Assembly: GCA_029939815.1 (NCBI GenBank)
Contig: JAOZSF010000032.1
Location: forward strand, 1 to 11,527
Source of the DNA: a bacterium
GTDB taxonomy: Bacteria > Auribacterota > UBA3054 > B51-G9
Direction of reading: 5' to 3'
DNA: 11,527 bases
A program made the translations under genes and the position numbers. The notes below the pieces were generated by a model, which worked only from the letters and a program-made list of their open reading frames with translations, did not search any database and had not been told where the DNA came from. Positions 6,562 to 11,527 of the stretch are shown here, in pieces. How positions within the stretch are numbered: position 1 is the first letter of the stretch; each line of letters begins with the position of its first letter.

Positions 6562-7704
6562 GTGAAAATTCTCCTTGATGCTTTTCCGCTTAATGCCCCA
6601 AAATCAGGTGTCGGGTATTATACTTATCACCTGCTGAAAGCTCTATCCAATCTTTACAAAAGCGAAGATGAATTCATCTATTTTTACGGCAGACGCTTCT
6701 CTAATGAAATAATCGAGCGACCGGCAACTGTTGATGCTGCAACACGCAAAACTCTAAAAGCTCTTTTTCGCGATCCGTATAGAATTACACAACCGATAAA
6801 AGAATTAATTTTTAAAATCGGCGCGAAGAAAATTAATCCTGATATATATCACGATACAAATTACGTTCTGCTACCCTATTCGGGACCACAGGTTGTCACT
6901 GTTTTTGATATGTCGATAAAACGTTTTCCTGAAACTCATCCCGCCGGACGTGTTAAATTCTTTAACGAATATTTCGATAAAAGAATACCTAACGCAAACC
7001 AAATTCTTTCAATAAGCGAATTTACAAAAAATGAACTTGTTGAAATTATGGGCATTTCTCCGGACAAAATTACTGTCACTCCTCTCGCTCAACCTGAAAA
7101 CTTTTACGCTCCGTCAAATTCTCAAATTGAAGAATTTAAAAAAGAACACCGGCTTCCTGATAAATTTTTCCTTTATCTTGGAAATATTGAACCTCGAAAA
7201 AATTTAATTACTTTGATTCAAGCTTTCAAAAACTTTTCCAACTCAAATCATAATGTGAAACTTATTCTCGCAGGTAGCCAAACTTGGCTCTCTGAACCCG
7301 TAATTCAGGAAATTAAAAAACTTAACTTGGAAAATTCTGTCTTTTTACCGGGATATGTAAATGAAAATGATCTCCCGCTATGGTACGCTTCTTCCCTCGC
7401 TTTTGTTTATCCTTCAAAATACGAGGGCTTCGGCTTGCCGGTAATAGAATCAATGGCTGCCGGATCGCCGGTTATTACGTCTAATGTTTCATCAATACCG
7501 GAAGTTGCGGGAGATGCGGCAATTCTCATCCCTCCTGATGATATTGACGGATGGGCAAGTGCGATGTCCGCTATTGTCAATTCTCCTGAAATGAGAGAAC
7601 GGCTTATTAATTCAGGATTATCCCGCGCAAAACTATTTTCGTGGGAAAAGTGCGCGAAAATGACTCATGAAGTTTATGAAAATTGCCTTAAAACACAAAA
7701 TTAA
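6562..7704 (+). CDS. Glycosyltransferase, GT4-type (GT-B fold)
   Basis: This retaining glycosyltransferase of the GT-B fold should transfer a sugar from a nucleotide-sugar donor to a lipid-linked or nascent glycan at the cytoplasmic face. With the start at GTG 6562 it has 380 residues. The N-terminal domain opens with the typical VKILLDAFPLNAPKSGVGYY (acceptor side). The linker strand YLGNIEPRKN (205-214) begins the donor domain, and the donor-binding EX7E motif is E288/E296 within YEGFGLPVIESMAAG, followed by SIPEVAGDAA. The frame also opens at an ATG at 6517, but the extra 15 residues (MSRLIGLIGLIGPQS) are a translation of the 9-bp repeat. AGGA lies 9 nt before the GTG and family alignment begins there, so I prefer 6562. 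The gene sits 62 bp after a strong terminator, and I see no clear promoter. Sugar specificity is unknown. Confidence 0.88.
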   Translation: MKILLDAFPLNAPKSGVGYYTYHLLKALSNLYKSEDEFIYFYGRRFSNEIIERPATVDAATRKTLKALFRDPYRITQPIKELIFKIGAKKINPDIYHDTNYVLLPYSGPQVVTVFDMSIKRFPETHPAGRVKFFNEYFDKRIPNANQILSISEFTKNELVEIMGISPDKITVTPLAQPENFYAPSNSQIEEFKKEHRLPDKFFLYLGNIEPRKNLITLIQAFKNFSNSNHNVKLILAGSQTWLSEPVIQEIKKLNLENSVFLPGYVNENDLPLWYASSLAFVYPSKYEGFGLPVIESMAAGSPVITSNVSSIPEVAGDAAILIPPDDIDGWASAMSAIVNSPEMRERLINSGLSRAKLFSWEKCAKMTHEVYENCLKTQN

Positions 7705-7710
7705 TCACAT

Positions 7711-7768
7711 AATAATCGTTTTGCTATAAAATAATTTTGCAAATGAAATAATCGTTTTGCTATAAAAT
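7711..7768 (+). repeat. Two 22-bp perfect direct repeats with -10-like boxes in front of the second glycosyltransferase
   Basis: An identical 22-bp block occurs at 7711-7732 and 7747-7768, a 36-bp period. Each copy contains CGTTTTGCTATAAAAT, which includes a -10-like TATAAA. The second copy runs straight into the ATG at 7767. The first is followed by 12 extra bases and then ATG AAA TAA (7743-7751), a two-codon dead-end start. The TATAAA of copy 1 (7725-7730) is correctly placed to give a short leader of about 30 nt; that of copy 2 is too close to the ATG. Confidence 0.85.
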
Positions 7769-8876
7769 GAAAATATTACATATCGGTAAATATTATTTCC
7801 CGTACGCAAGAGGTATCGAAACTTATTTGAAAAATCTCTGCGAACGGCTTATCGAAGCGGTTGACCTTGAAGTTATCGTTGCGAACGACTGCGCCAAAAC
7901 CGTTTATGAAGAAATTAACGGGGTGCGGATTACTCGTCTTGGCAGATTATTTGAACTTGCGGCTACAAGTTTTTGTTTTGCGCTGCCGTTCGTTATTCGA
8001 AAGAAAAAACCGGATATTGTCCATATTCACTTACCAAATCCGTGGGCGGAACTGTGCTACTTTCTCGCCGGCTGCCCCGGAAAATTAGTAGTATCATTCC
8101 ACAGCGACATTATCCGTCAGAAATTCCTGTTAAAGCTTCATTCGCCTTTGCATAAAGCATTTCTAAAGAAAGCGGCGAAAATAATTGTAGCAACTCCACG
8201 GCATATTGAATTTTCTCCTTTTTTATCCAAGTTACCAAAAGAAAAGTTTGAAGTCGTTCATTACGGAATCAATCCGAAAGAAATCCAAGATTATGATGAA
8301 AATTTAAAAGAAGAAATTATCAAAAACACAGGCAAACCGTTGATTCTTTTCGTCGGAAGTCTGGTTTATTATAAAGGTTTGGAAATATTGCTTCAATCGA
8401 CAAAATATGTCGATTGTAATCCACATTTTATGTTGATTGGAACCGGGAAACTTGAAAATAAACTAAAAAACATGACCAAAACTCTCGGCGTAGAAAAAAA
8501 TGTTCACTTTTTCGGTAATGCTGATAACGAAACATTAAAAGCGGCTTATAACGCTTGCGATATTTTTGTACTGCCATCAAATTATCGCAGCGAAGCGTTC
8601 GGAATTGTTCAGCTCGAAGCATTTGCTGCAGGAAAGCCGGTAATCAGCTGTGATCTGCCAAGCGGAGTTCCTTATGTCAATCAGGACGAAAAAACAGGAC
8701 TGATTGTTCCGCCAAATAATCCTGAAGCGCTTGCAGAAGCGATTAACAAATTATTAAGTAATGATGATTTGCGGGGAAAACTTGGTAAGCAAGCACGTGA
8801 AAGAGTTAAAAAAGAATTTACAGCCGACCAAATGGCTGCAAAAACACTGAAAATATATGAAACGTTAACCCAATAA
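7767..8876 (+). CDS. Glycosyltransferase, GT4-type (GT-B fold)
   Basis: This 369-residue cytosolic or membrane-associated enzyme should add a sugar from a nucleotide-sugar donor to a growing surface glycan. Residues 1-20 (MKILHIGKYYFPYARGIETY) are the standard glycosyltransferase-4 N-terminal signature with the glycine-rich turn. IVHIHLPNPWAE (84-95) and VVSFHSDIIRQK (108-119) continue the acceptor domain. The donor domain begins with LILFVGSLVYYKG (192-204). The EX7E motif is E276/E284 in SEAFGIVQLEAFAAGKPVI, followed by GVPYVN and the C-terminal TGLIVPPNN. The start ATG has no Shine-Dalgarno sequence and lies inside the second copy of the 22-bp direct repeat. It is 62 bp after the preceding glycosyltransferase, and the two probably act in the same glycan pathway. 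Sugar and linkage cannot be read from the sequence. Confidence 0.9.
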   Translation: MKILHIGKYYFPYARGIETYLKNLCERLIEAVDLEVIVANDCAKTVYEEINGVRITRLGRLFELAATSFCFALPFVIRKKKPDIVHIHLPNPWAELCYFLAGCPGKLVVSFHSDIIRQKFLLKLHSPLHKAFLKKAAKIIVATPRHIEFSPFLSKLPKEKFEVVHYGINPKEIQDYDENLKEEIIKNTGKPLILFVGSLVYYKGLEILLQSTKYVDCNPHFMLIGTGKLENKLKNMTKTLGVEKNVHFFGNADNETLKAAYNACDIFVLPSNYRSEAFGIVQLEAFAAGKPVISCDLPSGVPYVNQDEKTGLIVPPNNPEALAEAINKLLSNDDLRGKLGKQARERVKKEFTADQMAAKTLKIYETLTQ

Positions 8877-8880
8877 TCCA
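8870..8880 (-). repeat. Single copy of the CCAATAATCCA element at a gene junction
   Basis: CCAATAATCCA is the exact reverse complement of the repeat core at 1-11 and 9-19. Here it spans the stop codon of the second glycosyltransferase and the 9-bp gap before the HAD gene. A single match could be chance, but the position at a gene boundary parallels the other repeats. Confidence 0.4.
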
Positions 8881-8885
8881 TTCTT

Positions 8886-9515
8886 ATGTACAAAGGAATT
8901 ATATTCGACCTCGATGGAACAATAATTGACACGCGGGAAGACCTTGCTCTAGCAATAAATTTAATGCTTCAGGATTACAATCTCCCAACTATGACTACGG
9001 AAAAAGTTGCAGGTTATGTCGGTAACGGTGCGCGAAAACTTGTTGAGCGTTCTCTCGCCGGAACCGGAACAAATATTGATGAAGCATTAAAAAAATATAA
9101 CAAACATTATTCCGAACACTTGACAGATAATACATATTGTTATAATGGTGCAGTAGAAACATTAAAAAAGTTTAATACCGATGGTATCAAATGCGCGATT
9201 TTAACCAACAAACCTGAAAAACCGACTTTAGAAATTTTAAACAGGATGAATCTCGCGCGATTTTTCGACCCGATATACGGCGCTGATTCAACACCTTTTT
9301 TAAAACCTGACCCCGGAGCTTTAAACTTAATAGTTAAGAAATGGAATATTCCGAAAGAAAATTTATTAATGGTTGGCGACAATTATACCGATATTCACGT
9401 AGCGAAGAATGCCGGAATAAAATCAGTTTTTTTTACTTTCGGATATGGGGTTAGGGATAAAATTGAGCCGGATTATGTTTTAGACAGTTTTTCACAATTA
9501 TTAAATATAAAATAG
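8886..9515 (+). CDS. gph: HAD-superfamily phosphatase, phosphoglycolate phosphatase type
   Basis: This haloacid-dehalogenase phosphatase of 209 residues resembles Gph, which hydrolyses 2-phosphoglycolate to glycolate, a by-product of DNA repair and oxygenase reactions. All four HAD motifs are present. Motif I is FDLDGTIIDT with nucleophile D8 and acid/base D10. Motif II is LTNK with T107. Motif III is K140 in FLKPDP. Motif IV is GDNYTD with D165 and D169. The helical cap domain (about 15-85) contains GYVGNGARKLVERSL, characteristic of the Gph branch. The gene starts 9 bp after the second glycosyltransferase with no Shine-Dalgarno sequence, suggesting co-transcription. Its stop overlaps the ribosome-binding site of the next gene. 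HAD membership is certain. The substrate is not: sugar phosphates or pyrophosphate are alternatives, and the position beside glycosyltransferases keeps a sugar-phosphate role open. Confidence 0.88.
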   Translation: MYKGIIFDLDGTIIDTREDLALAINLMLQDYNLPTMTTEKVAGYVGNGARKLVERSLAGTGTNIDEALKKYNKHYSEHLTDNTYCYNGAVETLKKFNTDGIKCAILTNKPEKPTLEILNRMNLARFFDPIYGADSTPFLKPDPGALNLIVKKWNIPKENLLMVGDNYTDIHVAKNAGIKSVFFTFGYGVRDKIEPDYVLDSFSQLLNIK

Positions 9516-9518
9516 GAG
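9514..9518 (+). promoter_or_regulatory. Strong Shine-Dalgarno overlapping the upstream stop codon
   Basis: AGGAG overlaps the last bases of the HAD gene TAG stop (9513-9515) and lies 6 nt before the ATG at 9525. This layout favours translational coupling between the phosphatase and the lipoprotein. It also shows that the host does use Shine-Dalgarno pairing, although several neighbouring genes lack it. Confidence 0.8.
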
Positions 9519-9524
9519 ATTCAG

Positions 9525-10073
9525 ATGGCTTCTTTTCTTCAAAAAAATATTTTACTCTGTTTATTTATATCTTTTCTCATTGCCGGTATTACAGGCTGTA
9601 AACCACGAATAAGTCATAAAGGGCGCACGTTCCTGAAAAAAATCAGCGGCGACATCTCCGCTCTCGCAACAAATATTGAACATACAATGCATACAAAAAA
9701 CACAAGTAATGCTGTTGAAATTATTTATGAATGGGCAAAGCACACTTCTATTCCCACAAATCAATATCTTGCCGTAGGTTTATTAAACAGTTCCGGAACT
9801 GATTTTTTTAGTTACGATTTCACTACAGGCAAAGGGTTGATTTCTGAAGATGAAGAAGGTGATTATTCAAATTATAAAGCCATGCAGCCATTGATTAAAG
9901 GAAAGAAAATTTCAACAGGAACCGTTTACTGGGAAGGCGTTCCATACGGCGTGGTTTGCAGAGTTGTTGAGGCAGGGGGAACAAATTGCGGTGTTGTTGT
10001 TTTATTTCTTAGTGCCGATACAATAAAGAATGTAGGGATTACAGTCAGCCAATTTTCAAACAATGTTTATTAG
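9525..10073 (+). CDS. Small lipoprotein with a possible Cache/PAS-like domain
   Basis: I do not recognise a named family for this 182-residue protein. Residues 1-24 are a lipoprotein signal peptide, and the lipobox ITGC puts the lipidated cysteine at C25. The remaining part should sit in the periplasm. A short helical stretch (about 35-72) leads into an alpha/beta region. Within it, YLAVGLLNSSG (81-91), a central loop rich in Asp/Glu (about 103-115) and GTVYWEGVPYGVVCRV (132-147) with GVVVLFLS (156-163) recall the strand order of extracellular Cache-type sensor domains. That is an impression from pattern only. There is no attached signalling domain. C145 and C155 could form a disulfide. The gene is coupled to the HAD gene and ends 19 bp from the convergent beta-glucosidase gene. 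No hairpin terminator is visible in that gap. Confidence 0.72.
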   Translation: MASFLQKNILLCLFISFLIAGITGCKPRISHKGRTFLKKISGDISALATNIEHTMHTKNTSNAVEIIYEWAKHTSIPTNQYLAVGLLNSSGTDFFSYDFTTGKGLISEDEEGDYSNYKAMQPLIKGKKISTGTVYWEGVPYGVVCRVVEAGGTNCGVVVLFLSADTIKNVGITVSQFSNNVY

Positions 10074-10092
10074 TTTTGATTATATTGTACTT

Positions 10093-11454
10093 TTAATTTA
10101 TTAATCCGGCGCCATTTGTTTCTATCACTTTTTTGTACCAGTACCCTGAATCTTTTACCGTTCTTTCTAACGTGTCATAATTAACATGTACAAGTCCGAA
10201 TCTGTGTTTATATCCTTCTGCCCACTCAAAATTATCCATAAAAGACCAGACAAAATATCCGCGGACATCCGTTCCGTCAGCAATAGACTTTTTCACTTCG
10301 AGAAGGTAACGGTTGAGGTAATCAATTCTTTGCGGGTCGTGTACTTTGCCGTCAAGACTTACCCAATCGATATTTGACGTCCCGTTTTCGGTAATATAAA
10401 TCGGTTTTTTATACCGCTCATACAAAAAGTTAGATGTCCAACGAATTGATTCCGGTGTGACATACCAGTCATAAGGAGTAATCGGATGATCTGCTGTAAA
10501 AGGAACATCTGCCGGATTGCCATTTCCATCATTTCTTATCGGGCTTCCCTGATAAAGGTTATATCCGATAAAATCTACCGGTTCACTGATGATTTTCATA
10601 TCGTCAGGATTTATTTCCGGCATTGCTTTTTTCATTTTTTCTGAAATATTATCAGGATATTTGCCGAAAATAATTGGATCGAGCCACATAGCAATTCCAA
10701 AAATATCTTCATTTTCGAAAAACTTTTCTTTTGCGGCACTTATGTCTTTTTCATTTTCATTTGCCGGATAAAAATATCTCGCGCAAGGCGCCATTCCAAT
10801 ATTGCACGGCTGCTTTGTGTTTTCTTTAATAGTTTTTACCGATCGACCGTGTGAAAGAAGCATATTATGCCACGCACGCATAACTTCTAAATCATTTAAT
10901 TTCAATCCCGGCGCATGATTCCCTGTTTTGTGTCCAAGTCCTACATAACATTCAGGTTCATTAACCGTCATCCAGTTTTTAACTCTATCCGACAATTTAT
11001 CAACAATTATTTTTGTATATTCAGCGAACCACTCCGGACTGTCATTGTTAAGCAGTCCGCCTTTACAGAAAAGTTCATAAGGATAATCCCAATGAAAAAG
11101 CGTTACATACGGTTCAACGTCTTTGTCCAGCAATTCATCAATTAATTTATCATAAAAATCCAAACCTTTTTCGTTGATTTTACCGATACCGTTTGGCAAA
11201 ACCCGCGGCCATGAAATAGACATACGCGATGCGTGCAAGCCGAGTTTATTCATTAAAGCGACATCATCTTTATATTTGTGATAAAAATCGCAAGCGACAT
11301 TTCCATTTTGATTATTTTTGATTTTTCCTTCCCGACGGCACATCATATCCCAAACAGATAATCCTTTGCCGTCTTCAAAAGCAGCGCCTTCGATTTGATA
11401 AGCCGCAGTTGCTGCTCCCCACACGAAATTTTCCGGAAAAGTTTTATTATTCAT
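10093..11454 (-). CDS. Family 1 glycoside hydrolase, beta-glucosidase type
   Basis: This 453-residue cytoplasmic enzyme of the GH1 (beta/alpha)8 family should release glucose or a related sugar from beta-linked di- and oligosaccharides by a retaining mechanism. The N-terminal signature FVWGAATAAYQIEGA (10-24) contains Gln20. The acid/base glutamate is E166 in TVNEP and the nucleophile is E356 in ITENG. H121-W122, N165, W403 and E410-W411 complete the glycone-binding set. The ending NFEWAEGYKHRFGL is typical of true beta-glucosidases/beta-galactosidases rather than 6-phospho-beta-glucosidases, which carry a Ser/Lys/Tyr phosphate site there. No signal peptide is present, so the substrate must be imported. 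The length is normal and all key residues are intact. The ATG has no Shine-Dalgarno but an A-rich leader, and a GC-rich heptameric array begins about 25 bp upstream. Exact substrate preference is unknown. Confidence 0.95.
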   Translation of the reverse strand: MNNKTFPENFVWGAATAAYQIEGAAFEDGKGLSVWDMMCRREGKIKNNQNGNVACDFYHKYKDDVALMNKLGLHASRMSISWPRVLPNGIGKINEKGLDFYDKLIDELLDKDVEPYVTLFHWDYPYELFCKGGLLNNDSPEWFAEYTKIIVDKLSDRVKNWMTVNEPECYVGLGHKTGNHAPGLKLNDLEVMRAWHNMLLSHGRSVKTIKENTKQPCNIGMAPCARYFYPANENEKDISAAKEKFFENEDIFGIAMWLDPIIFGKYPDNISEKMKKAMPEINPDDMKIISEPVDFIGYNLYQGSPIRNDGNGNPADVPFTADHPITPYDWYVTPESIRWTSNFLYERYKKPIYITENGTSNIDWVSLDGKVHDPQRIDYLNRYLLEVKKSIADGTDVRGYFVWSFMDNFEWAEGYKHRFGLVHVNYDTLERTVKDSGYWYKKVIETNGAGLIN

Positions 11455-11478
11455 TTGTTTTTTTGTTACAGACTAAAC

Positions 11479-11513
11479 AGACGGGCCACGGACTACGGAC
11501 CACGGGTTACGGG
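11479..11513. repeat. Heptameric tandem repeat (consensus YYACGGR, five units) upstream of the beta-glucosidase gene
   Basis: Five consecutive 7-bp units are visible: AGACGGG, CCACGGA, CTACGGA, CCACGGG, TTACGGG. The last four fit YYACGGR exactly. The next bases form a small CGGG-TTT-CCCG hairpin (11510-11520). The array is much richer in GC than its surroundings and may continue beyond the window. It lies where promoter elements of the minus-strand gene would be expected, and I find no convincing -35/-10 pair there. Confidence 0.85.
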
Positions 11514-11527
11514 TTTCCCGCCGCTTC

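Noticed and set aside
7696..7739. 8-bp inverted repeat CAAAATTA/TAATTTTG as a terminator after the first glycosyltransferase.
   Set aside because: The arms are AT-rich, separated by 28 bp and not followed by a T tract that would support termination.
10074..10092. Bidirectional terminator between the convergent lipoprotein and beta-glucosidase genes.
   Set aside because: The 19-bp gap is AT-rich but has no hairpin that I can fold by eye.
11479..11513. CRISPR array.
   Set aside because: The units are 7 bp and contiguous, with no spacers and no cas genes in the window.

Overview
This AT-rich bacterial window carries ten protein genes and no RNA genes, CRISPR arrays or mobile elements that I can see. 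The lineage cannot be fixed from the sequence. Consensus-like sigma-70 promoters, a mix of Shine-Dalgarno and no-SD starts, and tandem short-unit repeats at gene edges would fit a Gram-negative-type anaerobe such as a Lentisphaerota or Omnitrophota member (PVC group and relatives). That is an impression, not a demonstration. Two lipoprotein signal sequences and an O-antigen-ligase-type membrane protein support a Gram-negative envelope.

Layout. The minus strand of the left end (26-1247) holds two uncharacterised genes, probably one transcription unit: a cytoplasmic-looking protein followed by a small secreted protein. Divergent from them, metG (methionyl-tRNA synthetase, 1362-3407) starts from a back-to-back promoter region at 1255-1319. 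A YceK/YidQ-like lipoprotein follows (3490-3912). A 151-bp gap with two tandem promoter candidates then leads to a large O-antigen ligase/polymerase-type membrane protein (4064-6457) that ends in an extra soluble domain and a proline/lysine-rich tail. A strong intrinsic terminator (6469-6499) closes it. Two GT4-type glycosyltransferases (6562-7704, 7767-8876), a phosphoglycolate-phosphatase-type HAD hydrolase (8886-9515) and a small lipoprotein (9525-10073) follow on the same strand. A convergent GH1 beta-glucosidase (11454-10093, minus) fills the right end.

Function. The ligase/polymerase-type protein and the two glycosyltransferases form a surface-glycan module: cytosolic GT4 enzymes would build a lipid-linked glycan, and the membrane protein would polymerise it or transfer it. 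metG, the HAD phosphatase and the beta-glucosidase look like housekeeping or catabolic neighbours. No complete novel defence or mobile system is visible.

The most notable non-coding signals are several unrelated short-period tandem repeats (7, 8 and 9 bp) sitting exactly at gene boundaries, a 22-bp perfect duplication with start codons in front of the second glycosyltransferase gene, and a divergent promoter pair in which one side predicts a leaderless mRNA.
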